64,000 nt of DNA from Lutibacter sp. Hel_I_33_5. GTDB lineage: Bacteria; Bacteroidota; Bacteroidia; Flavobacteriales; Flavobacteriaceae. Of the stretch, positions 43,669 to 58,600 are shown piece by piece. Both the position numbers and the translations under genes were made by a program. Numbering within the stretch: position 1 is the stretch's first letter; each line of letters begins with the position of its first letter. The DNA is taken from contig NZ_VISM01000001.1 of NCBI RefSeq assembly GCF_007827455.1, positions 2,023,501 to 2,087,500 on the forward strand. The letters are read 5' to 3'. Below the pieces are notes generated by a model. The model ran no database searches. It saw only the letters and a program-made list of their open reading frames with translations, and was not told where the DNA came from.

Positions 43669-46600
43669 ATGATACGTTATTCTCGTTTTAAAAAATCACA
43701 AAACAAACCATTAATAATACTAGTGTTTATGTTATTAATGGTTTTTAGCATTAATGCTCAAACCTATAGTATAAATGAGGCCGCAGATGTTACTACATGC
43801 TCAGGTACATTTGTAGATTCTGGAGGATCAGGTGGTAATTATTCTAATGATGAAACGTTTTCTAAAAAGTTTACTTCAACTACAGGCACGCCTTTACAAT
43901 TTGAATTCACATCTTGGAATGTTGAAGATGAGACAAATTGTAGTTGGGATGTTTTAAAAATATACGATGGGGCAGATGCTACAGCAACTTTATTAGGTAC
44001 TTATTGTACAAATTCTCCAGGAACTATAACATCAACTGGAGATTCATTATTTTTTGAGTTTGAGTCGGATTTCTCTGAAAATGAATCTGGTTGGGAAGCA
44101 ACAATTACTTGTGTGGTAATGCCATGTACAGATGGAGCAATAGTAGGAACAGTTACAGCAAATGATCCTGATGCAGATGGAATAAATAATGAGTGTGATA
44201 CAGACGATGATAATGATGGTATTTTAGATACTGAAGAATCATGTACAGGAAATGCAAATCCAAATTCAGGAACAGGTAAAAGAAAAGAAGAAATTTATAT
44301 TTTCGATTGGGCAGGAGCGCCTTTAGACGATGGTATTCAAGATGGAGACACAAAAACAGTAACACTTGCAACTGGATTAGAAGTTACAGCTACATTTTCT
44401 GTAGATGCAGCAAACGCTACTAATGCAGCTGCGGTTAGAGCAGTAGATTTAAAAAAATGGGGAGGTTCGAATTTATATAATTTATATGATACCCCTAGTG
44501 ATTTTGATGCTTTAGAAATTACAGGTGCTAGAACTGTTGAATATTCGGTCAATTTTACAGCAACATTAAATGGTGTTGCAACTCCCATAAATTTACTTGC
44601 TTTAGATGGAGAAGAGACAAACACCAATGAATTTATAAGCTTTGAAACCAATGGAGATCCTTGGGAATTTTTAGAATCACAAGGAGATGGAGGTAATTGG
44701 ACTGGCGTAAATACAAATACGGTTTCTACTGATAGTACAGACAATGGAACTAGTGTACATTATTCAACAAATGCAAGCACAATTACTATAAATTTAACTG
44801 CTGTAGGAGGTGCACAAGCAAGCTCTATAGGTCTTTGGTTTGAATGTAGTGTAGATACAGATAATGATGGAATAATAAATAGTTTAGACTTAGACTCTGA
44901 TGGTGATGGTTGTAATGATGTTTTAGAATCTGGAGGTAACGATCCAGATGGCGATGGTATATTAGGTGAAGCACCTTATACTTATAACAATACAACTAAT
45001 GACGCTACATATGGTCAAGTAACTGGAACAAATGCTACAAATGGTTATAATGGTCTTACGGCAAACAAAGAAGAAACAACTGCAATCCAAACAGTAATTA
45101 CTACACCAACTGCAAATCAAAATGTTGCAAGTGAAGGAGATGCAGCTAGTTTTACAGTTGTAGCAAGAGCAGATACTGCAACTGGTTATACTTCAGGTAC
45201 ACCAACGTATGGTACAGCAGGTGATGCAACAGGTCTAAATTATCAATGGTATTTAGGAGACCCATCTTCTGGTGGTACAGCGTTAACCAATACAGGGGTT
45301 TACAGTAATGTAACTACGGCAACATTAAATATAAGTAATTCTACAGGTTTAGGAGACAACCAATATTTTGTAGAAATTACGCACAATAATAATGCATGTT
45401 CAAAAGTACAAAGTGGTGCTACATTACTTTTACCAGATGCATGTGTAGTAGGCGCAATTGTTGGCACAGTAACAGCAAACGATAGAGATGCAGACGGTAT
45501 AAATGACAGTTGTGATCTAGATAATGATAACGATGGAATTCTAGACACCAACGAAGGTTGTGTAGATTCTACAACAGATTATGATGGATATTGGCCAATG
45601 GATAATTCTACCAATGACCAATCTACACCAGCATTTAATGCAGACAATCCAGGAAGCGTTAATGCACCAGGTTTTTCATCTACAGATAAAAAGTTTGGTA
45701 CACACTCAGCTACTTTTAATGGTACAAATCAAGGAGTAAGATTTGGTTTAGGAGCTAGTGATTTTTTAGAAGCAGCAATTACAAATTTTACACATGCATT
45801 GTGGTTTAAAGCAAATGATCTTACAGGTATTCAAACAATAATAGACGAAGGTGGTGCTACAAATGGAGTTGGAATTAGATTAGATGGTTCAACCTTAGAA
45901 TTTGTTGTACAAGAAGGACAAGACATGTATAAAACGTTTTCTTCAAACATATCAGCAAACGTATGGTATCATGTTGCCTTAGTTTATGAAAATGGTGTAT
46001 TTACTTCCTATTTAGATGGTGTTGCAAATACTTCACTTTACCTAGTAGAAGATAATAACGTACTTCAAAATCCTATTGTATTACAGCCTAATAATAATAC
46101 AGGTTTTGGTGAATTAGCAAGACATACTAGCGATTCTGGTTTAGGGTTTTCAAATGCAGGAGATGCTTTTGATGAAGGGAATGGTGAAATTAACTTCTTT
46201 CACGGTTTAATGGATGAAGTTTATCATTACGATAGAGCTATTACCCAAGCAGAAATAAATGCAATTATAAAAAATGAACCTTTAGTTTCCTGTGTAGGTG
46301 CTAGAGATACCGACAATGATGGTACACCAGATGGTTTTGATTTAGATTCTGATGGAGATGGTTGTAAAGATGCCATAGAATCTGGAGGTACAGATGCCAA
46401 TGATGATGGAATTTTAGATGGAGATGGTTTTAATGCAACAGGACAAGTAATTACATCTGGAACTATAGCAACAGGAACTTACGACGGTGTTACAGGAAAA
46501 GAATATGAAGCTACACAAGTAACTGTTACACCTGCAACCTTAGCAGATAAAAACGAAAATGAAGGAGTAGCTACTACTTTTACAGTAACTGGAAGTGCAG

Positions 46601-49600
46601 AAACAGGAGTAACTTATGTAGGAGGAAATCCGGCATATGGTGCAGCAGGAGGTGCAAATGCAGGGCTAAGATATCAATGGTATTTAGGAGATCCAGATGC
46701 AAGTGGTACCGCTTTAACAAACACAGGAGTCTATACAACAACAACTACCAATACATTAAACATAAGTAGCACTACAGGGTTAAATAACAATCAATATTAT
46801 GTTGTTGTTACTCATGTAGATAATGCGTGTACTAGAATTATAAGAAGTGCAACACTAACAACTACAGATCCTTGTGCAAACCCTACACCAGGTTTTGTAA
46901 CTCCAAGTGATTCTGATGGCGATGGTGTAAATGATATCTGTGATGTAGATGATGATAATGATGGTGTTTTAGATACCGATGAAGTTGGAAACACAGACGG
47001 TGTTACACCAGTAAACAGCTTAGATTTAGATTCTGATGGAGATGGTTGTTCTGATGCTTTCGAAGCAGGTGCAACTACAGATAAAACTGCAGACTTTAAA
47101 TTTCCATCTACTACTTTAAGTGGTGATACTAATAAAGATGGTTTAGCAGATTCATTAGATACAAATTTAGATGGTATTCCAGATTATTCGGTTTCTTCAT
47201 CAACCTATACAACCTATGCATTAGAAGGTACAATTAATGCTTGTACAGATACAGACAATGATGGTGTACCAGATGTTACCGATCTAGATGATGATAATGA
47301 TGGGGTATTAGATACAGAAGAATCATTAAGTTGTGGAACTGAAGAAGATTTAACTAGTTTAACTTTTCATGGGACAACAGCTATAATTGATAGTTTTAAT
47401 GGATCAACATTAGAGTTAACAAGTAATAATGCTTGGAGATCAGCTTATTCAGATCAAGAATATTCTTTACCCATACACTTAGAATTTACAGCTAAAGATA
47501 CAAATGGTACTGCTATGATTGGTTTAATATCTACAAACCAAACAGAAACACCAATTGGTTATTTAGATAGAGGTGAAAAAATTTATCTAAGCCACGGTGG
47601 CTCACTTTCGAGATTGCATAATAATGTACAAACAGGGATTGGATCTTTTTCCGCGAATGATAAGTTTGAAATGGATATAGATAATACAGGATTTATAACC
47701 TTAAAGAGAAACGGTACACAGATTGCCGCTTATCAAGGTACAAATAGTAAATATAAAATTGTTTTTTCTGCAGGAGTTTTTGACAAATCAATTGAAGGTT
47801 TTAAGCTTTCCGAAAAAGATTCAAAATTTTCTTGTATAGATAAAAATACAGATGGAGATGCTTTAGTAGATAGATTAGATCCAGATTCTGATGGAGATGG
47901 ATGTTCTGATGCTTTTGAGGCAGGAGCAACTACAGATACAACAACAGATTTTACGTTCTCTACAACAACTGGTACAATTACTGACGCCAATAGTGATGGA
48001 CTACCAGATGCAGTTGATGCTGCACCAGGATCGGACGGTGTACCAGATTATGCATCTACTTATTTTAGAGCCCTAGATAATATGGTAAAAGCTTGTTTAG
48101 ATACAGATAATGATGGGGTACCAGATATTACAGATTTAGATGACGACAATGATGGTATTTTAGACACAGTAGAATTAAATTGCGGTATAGGTGCAGCACA
48201 AACAACTACCTATGGTACTGCAACAAAAATGATTGCAGGAAACTTTTCTAGAGGGAATGCTACAGTAGATTATACAATTGATCTTTCAGATGCTGTATTT
48301 GCTTTAGTAGCAGCAAATAATTATTCCACTGCAGAAGGGGTACATTATATATTTAATGATAATGTTACAGCTTTTACTTCAACAACTACATTAACGCCAC
48401 AAGCAAATAGTTTATTAAATAAAGTAACCTGGGGACCAGGAATTTTAAGTAATGCTGATACAGAAAACGATAATATAAGTCAAACAATTGTTTTAACATG
48501 GTCGCCAAATGTACCAGCTACTATTATGGATCCAGACGGGCAACTTTCAGGATCACTTGATAATACTACCATTAGTTCTGGAGCTTCAATCACTCAAACA
48601 GCTAGTTTTACAGATACAAATCAACCAACTTGGCAAATTGTATTCGACACTTCGTTTGCATCAACAGCATTTACGATAACAACAGCTCATACAGGAACAG
48701 CAGCTTTAGGAACAGAAGGATATGGTTTAATGACAGATGTTTGTTTCTTAGAAAACACAGATGGTACAGGAGAAGCAAATCACTTAGATTTAGATTCTGA
48801 TGACGATGGTTGTTCAGATGCTTTTGAAGCAGGAACAACAACTGCAACCACAGCTAACTTTAAGCATCCAGCAATGGCAGGTACAGCTACAGATCAAAAT
48901 AGTGATGGTCTTCCAGATGCAGTAGATTCAAATACAGATGGTAATCCAGATGCAACTCCAACGTATTATTTAGCCATAGTAAATTCATTAAATAAATGTA
49001 CAGATACCGATGGTGATGGCGTACCAGATATTTCAGATTTAGATGATGACAATGATGGTCTTTTAGATACAGCAGAACTAGAATGTGGTGTAGGAGAAGC
49101 AGCAATAACCACAGCTAATACTGTAATTACAGGAGCTACAAAATCATTTGAAGGCGCTTTTACAAAAGGAGCAGTTTCTGCAGATTATAAAGTTTCATTA
49201 AATAATGTTGCCACAAATTTAGCAGCATCAAATTTAGTTGCAACTGCAAATGGAGTACATTATAATTTAGACGACTCTTCTACAAACGGATCTTATCAGG
49301 CAGTAATTTCGGTAACTCCACAAGCAAATACTGTATTAAATACAGTAGAATGGGGACCAAATTTAGTAGGAAGCACCAATGCTAAAAATGATAATGATGA
49401 ACAATCAATTAAATTAGTTTGGAATCCTGGGGTTACTGCAACAGTAATAGATCCAGATAATCAATTAAATATAGCAGACGGAACAATTATTACCTCTGGA
49501 CAATCTATTTTACAAGGAGCAGAATATGATAATGGAACTCCACCAACATGGAAAATAGTTTTTAATACACAATTTTTAGATCAAAAATTTGAATTTACAG

Positions 49601-52600
49601 CAAGTCATACTGGATTTACTTCACCACAAGCAGATTTTAGAAACGAAGGATATAGTTTAGTATCCAACATTTGTCAATTAATAAATACAGATGGTACTGA
49701 CTTAGCAAATCATTTAGATACAGATTCAGATGACGATGGATGTTCAGATGCCGTAGAAGCTGGACATATAGAAAGTACAACCAAAGCAGGTGAAGTAGCT
49801 GGAACAGGATATGATGCAACAACCGGACAAGTAACAGGTTTTGCAACAGCATATACAGGTACTTCTGCACCAGTAACTACTGTAGGAACAGCACCAACTT
49901 TTACAACACAACCTGCAGATCAAACAATTGCGGTAGGAGCGACTATAACAATCCCTTCTGCTTCAAACGGAACTATATTTCAATGGCAAATTAGTACCGA
50001 TGGAGGAACAACGTTTACAGATGTTACAAATGCTGGAAATTATTCAGATGCAACCACCAATACATTAAAAATTACTGGCGCAACGGCTGCAATGGACACA
50101 CATAAATTTAGAGTTAAAATATCGACTACAGATTATAAGTGTGAAGTAATTTCTGATGTGGCAACCTTAACGATTCCAACACCACCCGTAGCTGTTGATG
50201 ATTTAGGTTTTTCTGCACCAGAAGATTCAATGGTAATTGTCCCAGCAATAGGAGGTAACGATACGGCTTCAGGTAGTACAACATTAGTCCTTGGATCCAT
50301 TGTTTTAATAGACCCAGCTAATCCATCAAATACTGGTAATTCAACAACACCATTAGTTATTGTAGGTAAAGGATCTTATACTGTAACCAATATGGGACAA
50401 GTATCTTTTACACCTGAAATGGGTTTTAATGGAGATGCAAGTATAAACTATACGATACAAGATGCATTAATGCAAACATCGAATCAAGCTACTATTGGAA
50501 TCGCAATAAACGGAGTTAACAATCCGCCAATGGCAGTAAATGATACAGATGATACGCCAGAAGATACACAATTAACGGTCTTAGGAAGTAGCCCAGATGG
50601 ATTATTAAAAGATGATACAGATTCTGATAGTGCAACCCTAAATATTACACAGTTTACTATAAACAGCATGAATTATCCAGCTGGAACAACAGTAATGTTA
50701 ACCGAAGGAAATTTAACAATAAATTCTGATGGTGGATATGTATTTAACCCTGCAAGTAACTTTGTTGGTACAGTGCCTGTAGCTACTTATACAGTTAGTG
50801 ATGGAGAAGATATAGATACTGCAACGTTAGCATTAACGGTAACACCAGATAATGATACACCGGTTGCAAACCCAGATACAAATACAACTACAGAAGAAAA
50901 TCCAATTACGGTTGATAAAGCAAACGGATTAATAGATTTAAACGATACAGATGTAGAAAGTAATACCTTATTAATTACCAATATAGAAATAGGCGGAACA
51001 AACTTCACAAACATTGGTGATCCTATTACGATTATGGATGGGGCAGTTACGGTTGGTGTTATAGATATAGAGCCAGATGGTAGTTATGTATTTACACCAG
51101 CATCAAATTATAATGGAACTGTACCACAAATAACGTATACAGTTACAGAACAAATTGCAGGAGGTTTAACAGCTTCTAGTACATTAGATATTACAGTAAC
51201 TGCAGTAAATGATCCACCAGTGGTAGTGGATGATACAAATACAGTTACAGAAGATACAACATTAACTGTTTTAGCTGGAAGTGGTGATGGATTGTTAGAT
51301 GACGATTCAGACCCAGAAGGATCTGCATTAACAGTTACACAATTTACAGTAGGAGGAACAACATATCCAGCAGGAACAACAGTACCATTAGCTACTGGAA
51401 GTTTAACAATCAATAGTGATGGTAGTTATGTGTTCATTCCAAATGAAAACTCAACAGGAACAATTCCAACTATTACGTATACAGCAAGTGATGGAGTATT
51501 AACAACTAACGGAACATTAACTTTATCTATTACACCAGTAAATGATGCACCGGTTGCAGAAGATGATACAGCAGCAACAGATCCAGGCGTAGCAATAGAT
51601 ATACCAGTTTCACCTAACGATAATGATCCAGATGGAGATACTTTAACCACAACTATTGTTGCAGCTTCGGGGCCAAGTCAAGGAACAGCAACAATAAATC
51701 CAGATGGTACAATAAAATATACACCAAACCCAACTGTTACAGCAGCAACAGATAGTTTTATGTATCAAATTTGTGACCCTGCTGGTTTATGTGATACTGC
51801 AACGGTTACGATAACAGTACCAACAAGTAATTTACCACCTGTTGGAAATAATGATGCAGGAAGTGTAAATGAAGACACAACATTAACAGTGGTTACTGCA
51901 AATGGTTTATTAACCAATGATACAGATCCAAACTTTAATGACACAAAAACTGTTACAAGTTTAAGTGTAAACGGAACAACATTTACAGTAGGTGATCCTT
52001 TTGATGTAAAAGATGCAATGGGAACAACTGTTGGAGTTTTAGATGTAGAATCTGATGGTAGTTATGTGTTTACACCCGCTGCAAACTTTAGCGGAATGAC
52101 ACCGACTATTATATATACAGTAACAGATTCAACCAGTTTAACAGATACAGCAGAATTAAAAATTACCGTTACAGAAGTAAATGATGCTCCTACAGTTGTT
52201 GATAATACAAATACAACAACAGAAGATACTACACTAACAGTTGCTAAAGCAGATGGTTTAATAGATACGAATGATACCGATGTAGAAGGTGCGTCATTAG
52301 CAGTTACAACATTTACAGTTGCAGGAGATGCAACCGTTTATAATGCAGGACAAACCGTAAATTTAGCAAAAGGAGATTTAACCATTAATTCTGATGGTAG
52401 CTATACATTTGTTCCTAATGCAAATGAAACTGGAGCAATACCTCAAGTAACCTATACAGTTACAGACGGTGCAACTACCAATCCAACAGCATCTGCAACA
52501 TTAGATATTAATATTACACCAGTAAATGATACACCAGTTGCAAGACCAGATACCAATACAACAGCAGAAGATGTTACTTTATCTGTAGTTGCGGCAGATG

Positions 52601-55600
52601 GATTAATAACTTCGGGAGGAAATGCAGGTTCTGAAGATACAGACACAGAAAGTGATGCACTTTCTGTAACAGAATTTACTGTTAATGGAGCAACTCATGC
52701 AGCAGGTACAACAGTTACGTTAACTGAAGGGATTTTAACCATAAATTCAGATGGAAGTTATGTTTTTGATCCAGCAGATAATTTTATTGGAGATTTAGAT
52801 GTAACCTACACAATTTCTGATGGGAATTCGCTTGCTACAAGTACATTAAAAATTACGACAACTGCAGTAAATGATGCACCAGTCGCAAACCCTGATACTA
52901 ACACAACTATAGAAGATACAAATTTAACGGTAGACAAGGCAAACGGATTAATAGACTTAAATGATACGGATGTAGAAAATAATGCGCTATTAATTACCAA
53001 TATAGAAATAGGAGGAACTAATTACACAACTATTGGAGCTCCAATAACTATTATGGATGGTGCAACTACAGTAGGTACAATTGATATTGAAGCAGACGGA
53101 AGTTATGTATTTATGCCAGCTTCAAATTATAGTGGAACTGTACCAACAATTACCTATACAGTTACAGAACAAATTTCTGGAGGTTTAACAGCTACGAGTA
53201 CGCTAGATTTAACAGTTACTCCAGTAAATGACCCACCTGTTGTAAATAATGATACTAATACAGTTACAGAAGATACAACACTTACAGTAGACGCAGCAAA
53301 TGGTTTGCTAAATAATGATACTGATACAGAATCACCAACAGGATTAACCGTAACAGAATTTACAGTTGGCGGAATGACATACCCTGCTGGAAGTACAGTG
53401 ACAACACCAGAAGGAACAATTACTATTAATTCAAATGGTAGTTATGTATTTATTCCATCACCAAATACAACGGGTGCAGTACCACCAATTTCTTATACAG
53501 CGACAGATGGTACTAATACAGATTCAGGAATATTAAATTTATCAATTACAGCTGTTAATGACGAACCTGTAGCTACCGATGATGTTTCAGGTACAGATCC
53601 AGGTGTTCCAGTAACCATAGCAATTTTACCAAATGATGTAGATAATGATGGTGACCCATTAACCGTAACAATTACTACGCAACCACCAAACGGAATGGTC
53701 GTTGTGAATATAGATAATACAGTTACTTATACACCTAATGCAGGATTTGATACAGGAACAGATACATTTACCTATCAAATTTGTGATAATAATTCACCAA
53801 CACCAGCTTGTGATACAGCAGATGTTGTTGTAACAGTACCAATTAATCCATTGCCACCAAATGCGAATCCAGATACAAATACCTTAGATGAAGATTCAAC
53901 ATTATCAATAAATGCAGCTAATGGATTATTAAATAATGATACAGATTCTAATGGAGATAACTTTTCTGTTACAGCAATTACAATTGGTGGTACAAGTTAT
54001 ACTGTAGGTTCGCCAATTACTATTCCAAATGTTGGAGTATTAGAAATAGAATCTGATGGTAGTTATACTTTTGCGCCAGCTGCTAATTTTAGCGGAACAG
54101 TACCAGAAGTAACCTATACAATTACTGATACAACAGGATTATCAGATGCAACAAATAGTGTTAGTACACTTAATTTAACTGTAAATCCATTAAATGACGC
54201 TCCAATAGTAGCACCAAATACAAATACAACAGCAGAAGATACTACATTAACTGTTGCTAAAGCAGATGGAGTAATAGATACCAACGATTCTGATGTAGAA
54301 GGAGCAAACTTAGACCTTACTACATTTACAGTTGATGGAATGACATATAATGCAGGTCAAACTGCTAATTTGGCCAAAGGAGATTTAACAATGAACTCTG
54401 ATGGTAGTTATACATTTGTTCCAAAAGCAAACGAAACTGGAGCAATCCCACAAGTTACGTATACAGTAACTGATGGAGCTTCAACAAATGCAATAGCAAC
54501 AACAACGTTAGATATTACCATTACACCTGTTAATGATGCACCAATAGCACAACCAGATACTAATTCTACATTAGAAGATACCGCTTTATCAGTAGTAGCT
54601 GCAGATGGATTAATTGTTTCAGGAGGGAATGCAACTTCTAATGATACCGATATAGAAAATGCAACATTAACCGTTACAGAATTTGTAATTGGTTCAACTA
54701 CCTATGCTGCAGGAACAACAGTTACAGTTGTAGACGGAGGAGTTACACAAGGAGATTTAACCATTAATTCAGATGGTAGTTATGCATTTATACCAGCTAC
54801 AAACTTTAGCGGTACAGTTGCAACAGTAAATTATACGATAAGCGATGGTGCAGCAACAGCAACAAGTACATTAAATCTTTCAGTTGGTCCAGTAAATGAC
54901 CCACCAGTTGCAGTAGATGATACCGCTTCTGTAGATGAAGATTCAATATTAACATCTACCGCGGCTACTAACTTATTAGCAAATGATACAGATGCAGAAG
55001 GAACCGCTTTAACTATTATTACCAACCTAGAAATAGGAGGAAATATGTATCCAGTAGGTTCTGAAATAAATTTACCTGAAGGTAAACTTACTATCAAAAG
55101 TGATGGTAGTTTTACATTTGATCCAGCAGATAATTTTACTGGTTCATTACCACCAGTTACTTATACAGTAAGTGACGGTAGTTTAACTGATACAGGTGTA
55201 TTTAATGTTACAGTAAACCCAATAAATGATGATCCAACTTTAGTTGCAGATACTAATTCAACTTCAGAAGACACCGATTTAATTGTTAGTGCTGCTAATG
55301 GAGTATTAATGAATGATTCTGATACAGAAGGAACAACATTAACAGTCTCAGGTATAAAAATTGACGGGGATGCAACAGTATATCCAGCGGGAACAACAGT
55401 AACAATTACTGACGGATCAACTGTACAAGGAACTATTACTTTGAATAGTAACGGTAGCTATGTATTTGATCCAGCAGCAGATTTTAACGGAACTGTAAAA
55501 GAAATAACGTATACAGCAACAGACGGTGTTAATTCTAAAGACACAACATTAAACATTAGTGTTAGTCCAGTAAATGATGCACCAGTTGCAAATCCAGATA

Positions 55601-58600
55601 CAAATACAGTTGCAGAAGATAGTGGTACAACTACAGTTGCAGGGCCAGGAGTATTAGCCAATGATACAGATGTAGATACAAGCACAACCTTAACAGTTAA
55701 AGAGTTTAGTGTTGGAGGAATGACCTATCCAGCAGGTACAAAAGTTACCTTACCAGAAGGAGAAATAACATTAAATCCTGATGGAGGCTATACATTTACA
55801 CCAGCTGCTAATTTTAGCGGTAGTTTCCCAGAAATTACATATACAACTACAGATGGTACATTAGACAATAGTAGTACATTAAACTTGGCTGTAACCCCAG
55901 CTAATGATATTCCAGTTGCAACGGATGATACTTCTGGAACAGATCCTGGAGTTGCAGTTATTGTAAATGTTTTATTAAACGATTCTGATGGTGATAATGA
56001 TGCCTTAACAGTAAATAGTATTGCTACAGCACCATCAAACGGAACAGCTACTATAAATGCAAATGGAACAATTACATATACTCCAAGCGCAGGATTTACA
56101 GGTACAGATACATTTGAATACCAAGTTTGTGATGGTTCATCAGCGTGTGATACAGCAACGGTAACAATTACAGTTCCTTTAAATCAATTACCACCAGAAG
56201 CGAATCCAGATACAAATACAGTAACAGAAGATAGCGGAACAACTTCGGTTCCTGTGGCAAGCGGATTATTAAGTAATGACCAAGATGTAAATCCTGGAGA
56301 TACTATATCTATTACCGATATAATGATTGGAGCAACTTCTTACACAGTTGGAGATCCGATAACAATTCTAAATGTTGGAGTATTAGATATAGAAGCAGAT
56401 GGTAGCTATACATTTACACCAGATACAAACTTTAGTGGAGCAGTACCTCAAGTAACCTATACGCTTTCAGATAATAATGGAGCAACAGATACTAGCACTT
56501 TAGATATTACGGTAACAGAAGTAAATGATGCACCAGTTGCAAAACCAGATACTAATGCTACAAATGAAGATACCTTGTTATCTGTTTTAGCAGCGGACGG
56601 ATTGATAACATCAGGCGGAAATGCAGCTTCTGAAGATACAGATGTAGAAGGTTCTAATTTAACAGTGTCAGAATTTATTGTTAATGGAACAACATATGCT
56701 CCAGGAAGTACAGTTACGTTAACAGAAGGACAATTGACAATTAATGGAGATGGTAGTTATGCATTTAATCCAGCAGAAAATTATAATGGAGCTGTACCAC
56801 AAGTAACTTATACCGTTACTGATGGTAATAAAACAGCATCGAGTACATTAGATATTACGATTAACGCGATTAATGATGCTCCAGTTGCAAATCCAGATAC
56901 AAATAATGTAACAGAGGATACAAAACTAGAGATTACAGCTGCAAATGGATTAATTACTCCAAATGATACAGATGTAGATAGTACTACATTAAAAGTGACT
57001 CAGTTTACTGTTAACGGAACAAATTATACCGTAGATCCAACTACAGGAGCTACAGCTAACTTACCAGAAGGAACGTTAGTTATTTTAGAAGATGGAAGTT
57101 ATTCATTTGATCCAGCTGCAAATTATAATGGACCAGTTCCACAAGTAACCTATGTAATCAGTGATAATAATGCAGTGAATCCATTAACAAGTAGTAGTAC
57201 GTTAGATTTAACTGTAATGCCACAAAATGATCCACCAGTTGCAAATCCAGAAACGAACAATACAAATGAAGACACTGATTTAGTAGTTGATAAAGCAAAC
57301 GGATTATTAATTAATGACACAGATACAGAAAATGTAGCGCTAGTTATTACAGAATTCACTGTAAACGGTGTTACAAATCCAGCAGGAACAGCAGTAACAA
57401 TTCCAGAAGGAGTGATCACAATAAATGCAGATGGTAGTTATATTTTTGATCCAAAAGATAACTTTAGTAGTGCGCCAAATGTGGTTGCAACCTATACAAT
57501 TACTGATGGAATAAACACTGCATCTACAACATTAACAATTACTGTAGATGAGGTGAATGATACACCAGTAGCAGAAAATGATACAAACACAGTAACTGAA
57601 GATTCACCATTAACAGTAAATGCTGCTAGTGGTTTATTAGCAAACGATACAGATTCTGATGGCCCTGCATTAATGGTTTCAGAATTTACTGTAAACGGAA
57701 TGAGCTATACTCCTGGAACAACAGTTAATCTTACCGAAGGAGATCTTACAATAAATGCAGATGGTAGTTATACTTTTGCACCTAAAGCAGATTATAATGG
57801 CCCAGTACCACAAGTAACGTATACTGCTACAGATGGTACTTTAACAGATACTGCAACGTTAGATTTAACAGTTCAGCCAGTAAATGATGTTCCAGTAGCC
57901 GATGTAGATTCTGTTACAACTCCAGAAGATACCGATGTATCTGTCGATGCAGCAAATGGCTTGTTAAATAATGATTCAGATCCAGAAGGAGTTGCATTAA
58001 CTGTTACAGAATTTAGTATTGGAGGAACAACCTATCCAGCAGGAACAACAGTAACACTTACAGAAGGAGAATTAACAATTAATCCAAATGGTAGTTATGT
58101 ATTTAAACCAGCCGAAAACTTTAGTGGTTCAATTGCACCTACCTATACAATTACAGACGGTGTAAATACAGCAGGAAGTACATTAACTATTAATGTTACT
58201 GAAGTAGATGACCCACCAGTTGCGGTTGCAGATACAAATACAACACCAGAAGATACAGATTTAGTGGTAACAGCTGCTAATGGAATTTTAGCGAATGATA
58301 CCGATTCAGATGATCCAGCAGCGAGCCTTATGGTTACTGCATTAAGTATTGGAGGAACTCCATACACAGTTGGTACTGAAATAGTTTTACCAGAAGGTAA
58401 GTTAACAATAAATGCAGATGGAAGTTATACGTTTGATCCAACAGATAATCAAACTGGAGCAGTTCCACAAGTAACCTATACAGTTACAGATGGAGATAAT
58501 TCTGTGACCAGTACATTAGATATTTCTATAACTCCGGTTAATGATACACCAGAAGCAGAAAACGATGTAAATGAAGTTACAGAAGATGTAACTTTAACAG

